From: JADLHS01 sp020848635
GTDB taxonomy: Bacteria > Verrucomicrobiota > Verrucomicrobiia > Limisphaerales > JADLHS01
Length of the DNA: 64,000 nt
Assembly (NCBI GenBank): GCA_037044975.1
Contig: JBAOIL010000008.1
Span: forward strand, 1 to 64,000
Direction: 5' to 3'
Shown: positions 51,008 to 62,881 of the stretch, piece after piece
Numbering within the stretch: position 1 is the stretch's first letter
How the letters are laid out: every line of letters begins with the position of its first letter
Program-made: the position numbers and the translations under genes
The notes under the pieces: model-generated
Seen by the model: only the letters and a program-made list of their open reading frames with translations
Databases searched by the model: none
Told to the model about the DNA's origin: nothing

Positions 51008-54000
51008 ATGAACCACATCACTAACAAATCCGTTCGCCAGTCGTTAAGATTAGGCCTCGTGTGCCTGATGGCCATCCTGTTCAACGTCCCGGAGGTCCCA
51101 GCTGGCGTAAACATCCAGCTTGAAATCGATTACAACTCGGGAGGCAACTCTTCCTATTATCTTTGTTTCCCCATGCTCAGCACCAACGCCGTAGGCGCTT
51201 GGCCCGCGGACACCGGCTGTTTTGTCTGGTCCTCATCCTCCACCAGCAACTCAGGTGCTTATGGACATCTGCTTCCAGACGGGACCGCCCCTTTTTCTGG
51301 GGCTGGTTATGGCGATTACGATTCACTAATCGCTGACATCACAAACCTGTGGACGCTGGTCATCACAAACACAACCGCCAGCACGACGTACCATTTCGCG
51401 TTCGCGAATTTCACCAGCAATTCGTTTCCGAAAGTTTCAATGCTTTTTCCGACCGAAGGCGCCGTGGACGTGCCGCCGCTCCCGACTTTCATCTGGATCG
51501 GCCCGACCAGTAATTACAATCTGAACGTTCAAGAGAGCGATTCCTTCGGGTTCGGCGAACAGGCCGATCTGCCAGTGGATCAAACCAACTGGACGAGTCC
51601 CTCGGCTCTTGCTTTTGGAAGCAATTACACTTTTTCGGTGTCCTACGGTCGCGATGGCAGTGCCGACGTGATTGCCTCGACGCCCACAAACAGTCTGGCC
51701 CAGACGGTCCTGGGGTGGTCATCCACCGTGGCGATGTACACCTACTCCAGCGCCAATTTCACAGTGACGAATTCACCACTTTCAACTTTTGGCGACGCCG
51801 TGAACACTTCCAATCTGGTCTGGACCACCGGCGGCGATGCGAGTTGGTTCATGGAATCCACCAACACTCACGACAGCGTGGCGGCGGTGCAGAGCGGCGT
51901 TGTTGCTGATTATCAGCAGAGCTGGATTCAAACCGCGGTCACCGGCCCGGGCACTTTGACCTTCTGGTGGCAGGTATCCAGTGAAGACGGTTTTGATTTC
52001 CTGGAATTCGACCTTGACGGAAATCCGCAGGACACGCTATCGGGAACCGGGCTGGGCTGGGAACAGAAGACTTATTCCATCCCTTCAGGAGCGCACACCT
52101 TGCAATGGCTCTACTCCAAGGATTCCGGCGGCTCCGACGGGCTGGACGCCGGCTTCCTCGACGAGGTCGGTTATGCACCCACTCTCACTGCCAGCCTGCT
52201 CGTCACCGCCTCTCCGTTAACCGGCCTGACCCCGCTGACGGTTCAGTTCACCAGTCCAGGCGTGGATAGTGCCGGCAGTGCCGTAACCAATTGGAACTGG
52301 AATTTTGGCGACGGGGCGACCAGCACAGCGCAAAGTCCTTCGCACATTTACACGAATGTTGGTGGATTTTGGCCCAGCCTTGAAGCCTACAGCACCTTCG
52401 GCGCATTGCCGCTTTCCGTTACCGGCCTGGCCCCAATCATCGTCACCAATTTCACGCTTATCGTCACCGCCAGTCCCCAGTTCGGCCCGCTGCCGCTGGT
52501 CGTTCAGTTCACCAGTCCAAGCGTGGACAGCGGAGGCAACACCGTGACCAATTGGAACTGGAATTTTGGCGACGGGACCACCAACACAACGCAAAATCCA
52601 TCGCACGTTTACACCAGAGCTGGTTCTTTTGCGGCCAGCCTGGGGCCCCGGATACTCATGGCGCATGGCCCCTTGACGTCACGGGTCTTGGCGCAATCAC
52701 CGTCACCAACACCCCCAACCCGGCCTTCCGAACCCTCTATAGCTTCACCCCGGCCTTTGGTTCGGGTCCGAATGGCGGTTTGGTTTTATCGGGCAACACT
52801 TTGTATGGGACGACATCGTCCGGGGGCACCTCCAATTGGGGAACGCTGTTTGCCATCAATACCAGCGGTTCAGGATTCACCAATCTATACAACTTTAACT
52901 ATGATGTGACCAGTGGAGCGAGACCCAACGGAGTGGTTTTATCCGGCAGCACCCTGTATGGGCCGACCGATTTCGGCGGCACTCGCGGCGGGGGCACCGT
53001 GTACGCCATCAGCACGAATGGCACGGGCTATACCAACCTATATAATATAAATTTCAACGTGGACCCCTTCAGTCCTAGTGGGCCACAAGCTCCTTTGGCT
53101 TTAGCAGGCAGCAATCTCTATGGGGCGACATGGTTTGGTGGCTATTACAACAAAGGCACGGTGTTTTCCGTCGCCACCAATGGCGCCAGCAGTGGGATCG
53201 TGCATAGTTTCACCCCGCCTACCTATAGCCCTTATGCGGTCAACTACGACGGAATTATTCCCGCCGCCGGAATGATTTACTCGGGCGGCACCGTGTATGG
53301 GACGGCGGAGCAAGGCGGCTATACCAGCGGCGGCACGGTGTTCGCCTTCGAAACCAGCAACCCTGGTAGTTTTAGGATTCTGCATTATTTCACGTCCTCC
53401 ATTGCCGTAACCAACAACGATGGCGCCAACCCATGGGCGCGATTGCTTTTGTCCGGCAGGACCCTGTATGGGACAACCTTGGGCGGTGGCAGCACGGGCA
53501 ATGGCGTGGTGTTTGCCGTCAACACCAATGGTTCGGGTTTTACCAACCTGCACAGTTTCACCGGCGGCAAAGGCGGGGCGACTCCGCATGCCGGATTGGT
53601 GCTATCGGGCAACACCCTCTACGGGACCACCTCCGCGGGCGGCACCTCGGACTACGGCACGCTGTTTGCCATCAACACGGATGGTTCTGGCTTCACCACC
53701 CTGTATAGTTTCACGGGCGGCGACGACGGAGCCAATCCGCAGGCAGATTTGATTTTGTCCGGCAACACCCTGTATGGGATGGCCAGTGCCGGCGGCAGTT
53801 CGGGCAACGGCACCCTGTTCAGCTTCACACTCTCTGGGCTGCGGCTGACCATCACGCCAGCCGGAACGAATGTCATTTTAACTTGGTCACCCAGCGCTAC
53901 CGGTTACGCGCTGCAATCAACCACTAATCTCGGCGCGGCGGCGGTCTGGAACTCCGTTTCGCCCTTGCCGGTCATCGTCAACGGGCTGAACACCGTGACC

Positions 54001-54045
54001 AATCCCATCTCGGCCTCGCAGAAGTTTTATCGGTTAAGTCAGTAA
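51008..54045 (+). CDS. Secreted PKD-domain plus repeated-propeller surface protein, frameshifted
   Basis: This protein of about 1012 residues has a signal peptide in SLRLGLVCLMAILFNVPEVP. The order is a beta-rich N-terminal domain, a galactose-binding-like block (GPGTLTFWWQVSSEDGFDFL), two PKD domains with the sequence TNWNWNFGDG, then about eight repeats of the form LSGNTLYGTTSSGGTSNWGT, LFAINTSGSGFTNLY. The last region resembles GEVED/'choice-of-anchor' modules and ends SQKFYRLSQ. The frame breaks at the GGGGCCCCGG stretch near 52645. The start has GGGGA eight bases upstream. The function is probably adhesion or glycan binding. It is a tandem paralogue of the next gene by its leader and signal peptide. 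Confidence 0.75.
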
Positions 54046-54080
54046 TCCAACCTGAAGAGCCCTCCTACGGAGACAAACCC

Positions 54081-57000
54081 ATGAACAACATCCCAATTAA
54101 ATCCGCTCGCCATTCATTAAGACTCGGCCTCTTGTGTCTGATCGCACTTTCATTCGGCCTCCCCGCCGCCCATGCCGGGTTGACCTTCGAGTTGCGTATG
54201 TACCGCAACGACCAAGGCCAAACCTACCAGTTTTATTCGCCGTTGAGCACCAACTCGACCGCGCCCGACGCGCCGTTGGGCACGTACATTATTAACTCGC
54301 CGCAATGGCCGACCAGCGGATCCACACGATCGTTTGAACTGACCACCAACGGCCTCACCACGACTGCCGGCCAGGAACATTGGACGTACCACGACTTCGA
54401 CACCGTGATGCAAGAAATAACCAACGGCACCTGGACCATTCTTTTCACGAACGCCACCACGACCAATCTCTTCACCTTCACGGTGAGCGCCCCCACCATG
54501 ACCAGCAACATGCTTCCGGCAACGATCATCACCTACCCGTCCAATGGTGCGCTCCTTCTGACGAATCACCCCACTTTCACCTGGCAGGGGCCCGGCTGGC
54601 CTGTCGAGGGCTACGCGTACGTCGTGTACAGTGACTGGTCTCTAATACAGTATGTGAGTCTCCCGTCATCCCATAATGATTGGACCATTTCCACGCCCAT
54701 TCCCGATGGCATTGACTACAACCTGAACCTGGGATACGTCACAAACAATGCGACACCTGTTTTCGTGGCCGCCACTCCGCTCAACACCAACTCCTCCCAC
54801 CAGCCGATCTCCGGATGGATTTCCACTTCGACCTTTGAAACCAGCGCGTCAGTGTCCTTTGCGGTCACCAATACCGTCAACCCGGGCGGCGCCCATACCT
54901 TGGTGGCGCACTACGCCTTCGACGACAGCGGCAACCTTGGCCAGGACACTTCGGGCCATGACAACTACATGAATGGCAGTAGTTGGTGGGGATCGCCGAC
55001 GCATCAGTTCGACACCGATGCGGAAGCGGGCGGTGGTGCCGTGCAGTTTTTTGGCACAAGCGCAATGACCCCGGGCGACTTGCCCCGTACCAATTGGAAC
55101 CTGACGCTGGCTGGCAGTTTCTCCGTATCCGCCTGGGTAAAGACCACCGCTTCGCGAGGCTATGACGACGATGACGCCCTTTACGGGGCCACCATATTCT
55201 GGACCTACAATGACCACGGCAACACCAACGACACGATCCCGCTCGCCATCACCGGCAGCAAGGCCGCATTCATGACGCGAGATCACCTCGGCAATTCCAT
55301 GACGCTGCACTCCGGAGCCAGTGTCAACGATGGCAATTACCACATGATCACGGTCACCCGTAACCAATCCACCGGCGAGAAAAAAATCTATGTGGATGGG
55401 AATTTGGAAGCCTCCGAAACCGGCACGACCGACCCGCTCAATGGCAATGACTACTGGCTTTCCATCGGCGGCTCCTCATCCTCCAGTTACACCGGCCTGC
55501 TCGATGATGTGCAACTTTATTCCGGGGTTCTCTCCGCGAGCGCAGTGGCCGGCATCTATAACAGCCCCGGCTCGACCGCGCCCGATGTGGCTGGCGGTAT
55601 CTCTCTGGGCGATGCGTTGAATGCGCCTGAGTTGGCCTGGACGACCACTGGGGATGCGGCTTGGTTTGGCCAAACCAACAACACCCACGACGGCGTGTCG
55701 GCGGCGCAGAGCGGCGGCGTGACCGGCAGTCAATCCTCCACCCTCTCCACCACCGTCACCGGCCCGGGAACGCTTACATTCTATTGGTCCAGCCTCGCCG
55801 AAGATCCCAACGGTGCGTTCTTTTACGAATTCTACATAGACGGCGATTATGTCTATGATATCTACGGTGATTGGTCGTGGACTCAGGATGGCTCCCACAC
55901 CATTGCCGCCGGCCAGCACACCTTGCGCTGGACGGTCTATGCCAGTGACGACACGGATCCCAATCAGGCCGGATTCTTGGATCAGGTCACCTATGTCCCC
56001 GACCTGACTCCAATCATCACCTTGAATCCGTTCAACCAGACCAACTATCCCGGCTACAACGCTGCGTTGCTGGCGGCGGCAACCAACAGCTCATCCATCA
56101 ACTGGCAATGGTTCAAAGTGGGCAGCGCCAGTCCCATACCCAACGCAACCAACGCGCTCTACATTCCGACCAATTCCGGCACGGCGGGCGTCGCGGGAAG
56201 TTACTATGCCGTCGCCAGCGCTCCCGCCGGCTCGGCCAACACAGCCACCGCATCGGTTAGTTTCGTCAGCGCGCCACTTCCGCCCGCCTGGGCGCACGCC
56301 TTGAAGTCTCCCTTCGGCCCGGTGGATGGCTCCGTTTTTAACAAGGATTATTATCTCGGTTGCGCAGTGGATCCGGCGGGAGACATTTACGTCGCCGCCC
56401 AGTATTTCGGAAACATGAATGTCCGCACCAACGGCAATGTTGAGAACATCCTCACTGCTCCTGGAAGTTATGGTGCCGCGCTGGTCAAACACTCCGCCAG
56501 TGGCAACGCGCTCTGGGCCGTCGGCCTGACCAACAACCAGACAGGCAACAGCTATGGCATGACGGTGGCTGTGGCTCCAGGAAACGGTGCTTACCTCGCA
56601 TCCCAAATCGGCGGCACCAACTGGCTTGGCACCAACAGATTCGTGGAGACCGCCGGCAGTTCACTTTTGCTTTCCCGTTTTGACTCCAGCGGCAGCAACG
56701 TCTGGTCAAAACTCATCGGCGGGACCAATTCTGTCCGGACGAGTTACAACCTGCTGGTTGCCGATGATTCCGGCAATGTCACCCTGGGCGGCAGCATGTC
56801 GGGAACCGTCAGCTTCGGCGGCACCAATCTTTCCGCTCCTGCCGGAGGCGGATTCATCGTGCAGTTCGACGCCACCGGCGCGGTTCGGTGGGCGCAGACC
56901 GTTCCTGATTACACTTCCGGCCTCGCTGACGGCAGCGGCCTGCTTTATGTCAGCCTGCAATCCACGGTTTCTGACGGCGTCACCAACGTCAGCATTGGCA

Positions 57001-57958
57001 GCCTCTCCAACGTCACCGACCGCGCCTGGGCGGTCGCTTGTCTGAACGCGTCGAACGGCAAGCCGCTTTGGTTGCGCGGCGTGGGCCACCAATACGGCGC
57101 AAATTCCGCCGGATTGACTATTGATTGGCCGTTGATTTCCGTGTCGGGTTCGAATGTGTTCCTTACCGCCAATACTTTTGGCTCTTCAGTGGTGTTCGGC
57201 GGTCTTTCCGTTCCACTGCCCGGTGGGCGCGGACAATATTTCGCCCGTTACGACACTAACGGCACTCCCTGGGCAGCCAACGGGTTCGGTAGTCCGACAA
57301 CCATGCTGTGGGCTTCGGTGCCAACGCCTCCGGTGTTTACGTCACCGGCGACTTCAACAGCTACTCCCAGTTCGGCAGTCTTCTCATTGCGGCACCGGCG
57401 TTTACCACCAACGACCTTGACTTTACGTATAACGGATTTGACTACATTTACTTCACCCAGCCTCTGGTCGCCAAGTTTGACCTCAACGGCAACCCGCTCT
57501 GGGCGCGCAACGGAGTGTCTTCCGCTTTCGCCAACTTCCGCGGCATCGCCACCACCTCCGACGGCGTCTGGGCCAGCGGCTTCCTGAAAATCCGCGATCT
57601 CTCCAGCCCCGCGCAATTCGGCACCAACTTCGTTTCCAGCGACCTCTACGTCCCGGGCGGCGGCGGCCCCTCGCCGATCATCTTCACCCAGGCGGGCATG
57701 ATTGCCAAAATTGCCGACGCATCAACCGCGACGCCGGTCACCCTGCTCAGTCCACAGATCATCGGCTTGAACTTCCAGTTCCAATTCCTGTCGCAAGCCG
57801 GGTTCAACCACAGCATCCTGTATCGGACGAACCTCGTCGCGGGCGACTGGCAGACCAATTCAGCCATCGCTGGCGACGGCACGTTGATGACCATCAAGGT
57901 GCCGCTGTCGGTTTTCGACCTGTCCAAACAAGGTTTCATTCGCGTCTCGACCCACTGA
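54081..57958 (+). CDS. Secreted LamG/Ig-like/propeller surface protein, frameshifted
   Basis: This protein of about 1292 residues starts MNNIPIKSARHSLRLGLLCL, very like the preceding gene. Modules are a similar N-terminal beta domain, a LamG-like concanavalin domain (AHYAFDDSGNLGQDTSGHDN, KKIYVDGNLEASETGT), the GPGTLTFYWSSLAEDPNGAF block, an Ig-like domain (INWQWFKVGSASPI), and a beta-propeller of SBBP kind (GCAVDPAGDIYVAAQYFGNM, VADDSGNVTLGGSMSGTVSF). The C-terminal sandwich is LILYRTNLVAGDWQ-like, ending KQGFIRVSTH. The frame breaks near 57305. The ATG has CGGAGA upstream. Extracellular carbohydrate binding is a reasonable guess from the modules. No enzyme domain is seen. Confidence 0.75.
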
Positions 57959-58105
57959 ACGAATTTGACGCAATCACGGGCCAGATTGAAACACTCAACG
58001 CAGCCGCTCTCGGAACTTTAGTGAGCCGCAGCCTTTCCGCGCGTTGGTTTCGGGCGGCAAGGATGCATGCCCTCTACGGCGGGTTCGGATGCCCGCCGCC
58101 ATGTT

Positions 58106-58154
58106 AAATACCGCGGCACTTTGGCATCAATCTCCTCGCTCCAGGCGGTGATGC
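58106..58154 (-). pseudogene. MoeB-rhodanese gene fragment c (3' end)
   Basis: On the minus strand this codes ITAWSEEIDAKVPRY. It differs from the gene end at the right edge (63945-64000) by one base in 48, but the stop codon has become TTA. About 150 bases separate it from the preceding + strand gene. Confidence 0.75.
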
Positions 58155-58159
58155 AATGT

Positions 58160-58197
58160 AAAGCCGCGAGGCGGCCACGCCGCTTTTCGCGGCCTTT
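58160..58197. terminator. Double hairpin next to rhodanese copy d
   Basis: AAAGCCGCGA and TCGCGGCCTTT enclose an inner GGCGGC-CAC-GCCGC stem. It lies directly after the minus-strand stop of copy d. It has only a short T-run, so it is a candidate terminator. Confidence 0.45.
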
Positions 58198-58201
58198 GCA
58201 C

Positions 58202-58614
58202 TCAGTAGCGCGGAACATGGCGGTCAATTTCATCCGACCACGCCGTGATGCCGCCTTTGACGCTCTTGAGATATTTGAAGCCTTGTTGCCGCAGGAAGTT
58301 CAGCGCCTTCAACGAACGCACGCCAGCTTTGCAGTGCAGATAGTATTGCTGGTTCGGATCGAGTTCCGTGAAGCGCTCGTTGATCTGGCTCAACGGCAGC
58401 AACGGCACGCCGTCCACTTTCGCGATCTCGTATTCGTCGGCTTCGCGCACGTCAATGACCTTGATGCCGAGGCTCGGATTATCCAGCGCCTTCTTCATGT
58501 CCTGCACGGTGACTTCGTCGGGATTGAATTGGCCTGCGGCGCTGCCGCTTCGGCGGGTGCGGGTTGGATGCCGCAGAACGGACCGCCATCAATCAACTTC
58601 TTGAGCGTCGGCTG
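58202..58614 (-). pseudogene. MoeB-rhodanese gene fragment d: linker and complete rhodanese domain
   Basis: On the minus strand it begins QPTLKKLIDGGPFCGIQP (the linker that follows the adenylyltransferase domain). It then has, after a one-base frame break near 58525, NPDEVTVQDMKKALDNP, SLGIKVIDVREADEYEIAKV, QQYYLHCKAGVRSLKALNFL with the active-site Cys, KYLKSVKGGITAWSDEIDRH and VPRY. The family fuses a MoeB/ThiF adenylyltransferase to this rhodanese domain for sulfur transfer to molybdopterin or thiamine precursors. The adenylyltransferase part is absent, so this is a 3' remnant, though a stand-alone rhodanese from GTG 58507 could still be expressed. Confidence 0.75.
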
Positions 58615-58626
58615 ATCACCCTCTAT

Positions 58627-58660
58627 GACGCTCTTGAGATATTTGAAGCCTGGTTGCCGC
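58627..58660 (-). pseudogene. MoeB-rhodanese gene fragment g (rhodanese middle)
   Basis: GACGCTCTTGAGATATTTGA and the following bases repeat 58259-58292 almost exactly. It lies 12 bases beyond copy d and 150 bases before the beta-helix/VWA gene. Confidence 0.7.
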
Positions 58661-58811
58661 GCTACAACTTATCGGCAATTGCGTCCGTATTCTCCGGCCG
58701 GTTTACCGGTAATTTTCGCGCAAATAACTATGGCATCTTGGCGGGCTGATGCTAAAACTGGTCCGATCGGCCTAAAAAACAAAACTGCGATTCCATTTAG
58801 CCTGACAGGTT

Positions 58812-61800
58812 ATGCATAGACACACATTTCTCGCCTTGGCCACCATCCTGGGGCTTTCAACTTCACTTCCCGCTGCGACTTTCACCGTAGTGAACACCAA
58901 CGCCTCGGGCGCGGGTTCGTTGCAGCAGGCCATCTTCGACGCCAACACCAATGCGGGCAGCGATGTCATCAGTTTCAACATCGCTTCCGGCGGATTGACC
59001 ATTGCGCCAACGAACGCGTTGCCAACCATCGTTGGGCCGGTGACGATTGATGGCAGCACGCAGCCAGGATTTGCGGGCGCACCGATCATCGAACTCAATG
59101 GTGCAGGCGCCGGTGCGAGCGTGGACGGTTTGGAGCTCGCTACCAGCAACAGTGTCATTCGCGCACTCGTCATCAACCGGTTTCTGGGCGATGGCATCGA
59201 GATCACGAATGGCGCGAACAATGCCGTGGAGGGCTGTTATCTCGGCTTGAATCTGGCGGGAGCAACCGATCAAGGCAACACTCTCAACGGTATTTTGATC
59301 ACCAACGCGGCGAACAACACCATCGGCGGCCTCACTGCGGCCAGCCGGAATTACATTGCAGGCAACAATCAGAGCGGCGTCTTGTTGAGCGGCGCCTCCG
59401 CTACCAACAACCTCATCCAAGGCAATGTCATCGGCCTCAATGTCAGCGGCGCGGACATCGGTAATACCGGGGATGGCGTGCGTGTGCTGGCCCCGGCCAA
59501 TCTCATCGGGGGCAGCGCCAGCGGTGCGCGCAACGTCATTTCCGGCAATAACGGCCAAGGCATCGAGGTGTTCACCGGGGGGCAGAACACCATCATCCGC
59601 GGCAATCACATCGGCACCGACAGCACGGGCACATTGGATCGCGGCAATTCTACCGATGGGATTTATGTCGCGGCGGGAGGCGCGATCATCGGGGGCAGCA
59701 ATGCGGGCGAAGGCAACCTGATTTCCGGCAACGGCGGCGATGGCATCGAATTGAACGGGATTACTGCGATCAACAATCTCGGTACTGGGCAACATTATCG
59801 GCGCGAACATCTCGGGAAACACCGGTTTGCCAAACGCCAGCGGCGTCCTCATCACCACGAGTTCCCGCAGCAACATTGTGGGCGGTGTGACGGCAGGCGC
59901 GGCGAATCTCATCGCCTTCAATACCGGCGACGGCATCGGGGTGGCGGCGGCGGCCGCGAATACGAACAATAATTTCCGAGGCAACGCCCTTTTCTCCAAC
60001 GGCAATCTCGGGATTGATCTCGGTGCAGCGGGAATCACCGCCAACGACGCGGGTGATGCGGACACCGGCGCCAATCAATCGCAGAATTTTCCCGTCCTTT
60101 CCGCCGCGACCAACACGATCAGCGGCACGGTGATTGTCGGCATGCTGCACAGCCGCCCCAGCACGACATACCTGATTGACTTCTATTCCAGCATCCTGCC
60201 CAACCCGCTCGGCAGCGGCGAAGGACAAACTTATCTGGGTGCGACCACGATCAACACCGATGGCACGGGCAATGGCAGTTTTGCCGTTACCTTTCCCGTG
60301 ACGGCTTTGGCGGGCCGCCACATCAGCGCCACGGCGACGGACAATTTCGGCAACACCTCGGAGTTTTCAACCAACACCCTGGCCGTCCTCACCCAGACCG
60401 GAAATACCTTCACCGTGGTGAACACGAACGACAGCGGGCCGGGCTCGTTGCGGCAAGCCATTCTGAACGTCAACGCGGTGAGCACCCTCGGCGACCAGAT
60501 TCAATTCGCCATCACTAATCTCAGCACGACAATTAGCCCGGCCAGCGCGCTGCCGGCGATTGCTGATCCGGTGACGATTGATGGCTATACCCAATCGGGA
60601 GCGCTCCCCAACACTTCACCGCAAGCTTTCAACGGTATCGTGCGCGTGCGTCTCGCTGGCGCGTCCGCGGGAACGGGAGCCAACGGCCTGACCCTCAGTG
60701 GCGGTAATTCCACCGTGCGCGGCCTGATGATCACCGGCTTCAACGGGGATGGGATTGAAATTTCTGGCTTGGGCGGAAACACCGTCGAAGGTTGCGTCAT
60801 CGGACTGGATGCCGCAGGAACTGATCAAGGGAATGCCGCCAACGGCATTTATATCACCGGCAGTTCCAGCAACATCATCGGTGGCACTACCTTGGCGGCG
60901 CGCAATGTGATTTCCGGCAACAACGGCGGCGGCCTCGACATCACTGGTGTTCTCGCTTCGAACAACCAAATTCTGAACAATCTGATCGGCGTGGATCAAA
61001 CGGCCACCCTCGCCCGAGGCAACACCGGCGATGGCGTTATGCTCACCTCCGGCGCTCGTCACAATCGCGTAGGCGGCGTGTTGCTGAACGAAGCCAATGT
61101 CATCGCCAATAGCAGCGCCAGCGGCATCAGCGTCGCCGCGGCGCTCTTGAATACAAACAATACTATTCGCGGCAACGCCATCTTCGCCAATGGCACGCTG
61201 GGCATTGATCTCGGCGCGACCGGCGTCACCGTGAACGACGCCAACGACACGGACACCGGGGCGAACGGGTTGCAAAATTTCCCCACCCTTTCTCTCGCAA
61301 CCTCAAACTCGCCAACCGAAGTAAAGCTCACCGGATCGCTCGCCAGCGCGGCCAACACCACTTATGCCGTGGACTTTTATGCCAACGCCAATCTGGACCT
61401 CAGCGGCCACGGCGAAGGCGAATTCTATTTGGGCAGCATCAATCTGACGACCGATGGCAGCGGGCTGGCACAATTCACCACCACCTTCACGGCGCCGTTG
61501 CCGGGGCGTTACCTTTCCGCCACCGCTACCGATCCGTTCGGCAACACCGGCGAATTTTCCCGCTGGGTGGTCATCAGCGCGTCGCCACTGACCAACTTGA
61601 GCGGCGGCGCGGACTTCGTTTTCATCATTGATGCCAGCAGTTCCATGGGGGGAGAGATTGCGGCGGTCAAAAACGGCTTGGGCAATTTTGTTTCAAGCCT
61701 GGACACCTCCGAAGTGGACGCCCGTTTTGCGGTTGTGCTGTTCGGCGGCGCACCGGAAATCATCCAGGATTTCACTACCGACCAAGCGATCACTGAAGCG

Positions 61801-62626
61801 GCTTTTGATCTCATTAGTGTAAGCGGGGCTGTTCTCGGTGTGCATAACGACCACAACGCCAATCCAGAGGCGGGCCTCGAAGCCATCCGCATCGTGCTCA
61901 ACAGCGCGGGCACTAATTTTATTTTTCGCAATAACGTCGGCGGTGCTGGACCATTGGTGTTCCGCCCGGATGCCCGCAAAAATCTGATTCTCGTTACCGA
62001 CGAAAACTCCGACCTGCCATTCTATGTCACGAACCGCATGGCCGGCCAGACCGGCACGGAGCCGCCCAGCGTGCTAACCGCTCCGTGGCAGGCTGAGGTG
62101 GACGCTACGGCGCAGGCCGTGATCGCCAACAATGCGTTCGTCAATCTGTTGATCAATCCAGCGGCCACTCCCAGCCGAAATCAATACGGCGATCCCACCT
62201 CCTCGGTTTCCAACACCAATTTCCTGAACTTCAATCCGGCCGCGACGCTGACCAATCTCATCAACGCCGGTTACGGCAGCAGCCTGGAAGCTCAGGTGTT
62301 GGCCGCCGGATTGGTGGGACGCTCCTTTAACATCACCTCCGTTAACACCACCAACTTCATCGCCAACTTCTTCGCCGCAAAGGTCGAGGAAATCGTCTTC
62401 AATCCCATCCCGCCGGCCGCGACTGAGCATTGTGTCCCTCCCACCGGATGCGGTCCGATTGACCTGGCCCACGAACTCCTCCAGCTTCCTGCTGGAAACC
62501 AATCACGTGCTGACACTCACTAATGGCTGGGGCGTTCTGACGACAAACTACAGCATCATCGGCACTAACTACACCGTCACCAACGCCGTGAACGAAGCCA
62601 CGCGATTCTATCGCCTGCGTAAATAA
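58812..62626 (+). CDS. Secreted parallel beta-helix plus von Willebrand A protein, frameshifted
   Basis: This protein has about 1270 residues. Signal peptide MHRHTFLALATILGLSTSLP, then two long beta-helix units. Each begins with a CSLREA-like opening (TFTVVNTNASGAGSLQQAIF; TFTVVNTNDSGPGSLRQAIL) and continues with N-x-I-x-G-N coils (NLIQGNVIGLNVSGADIGNT, NVISGNNGQGIEVF). Each unit ends in a sandwich (ATATDNFGNTSEFS). A VWA domain follows with a full MIDAS start, FVFIIDASSSMGGEIAAVKN. The tail is NEATRFYRLRK. Frame breaks near 59780 and 62430 occur within conserved text. Its likely role is surface adhesion or polysaccharide contact. It is bracketed by MoeB-rhodanese fragments g and e. Confidence 0.75.
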
Positions 62627-62628
62627 TT

Positions 62629-62716
62629 AAATGATGGAGCAGGCGTTGCAGCAGGCGCAGGTGGGATGCCGCAGAATTGATCGTAATCAATCAACGCCTT
62701 GATCGTCGAAGATCGC
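62629..62716 (-). pseudogene. MoeB-rhodanese gene fragment e (linker)
   Basis: On the minus strand it codes TIKALIDYDQFCGIPPAPAA, TPAPSFN, the best-preserved copy of the linker. It begins 3 bases after the stop of the beta-helix/VWA gene. Confidence 0.75.
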
Positions 62717-62881
62717 CATAGATCGTAATTGTGGTTTATCATTTGAAAGCAGTGCCTGACTTGTCTTGCTAAGTATTTTTCCGGACTCGTTCCACATTTG
62801 CAGTTCCTTGGGTTGTTTTCTATTGACTGTTGCATATGACAAGCTAAAAAAGGCAAGCAGAAGCCAGCCAAACTCCATTCT

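Noticed and set aside
53101..53859. Repeated LSGNTLYGTT units as a possible CRISPR-like or tandem DNA repeat
   Set aside because: The repetition is at protein level with diverged DNA and uneven spacing. It is the repeat structure of the surface protein.
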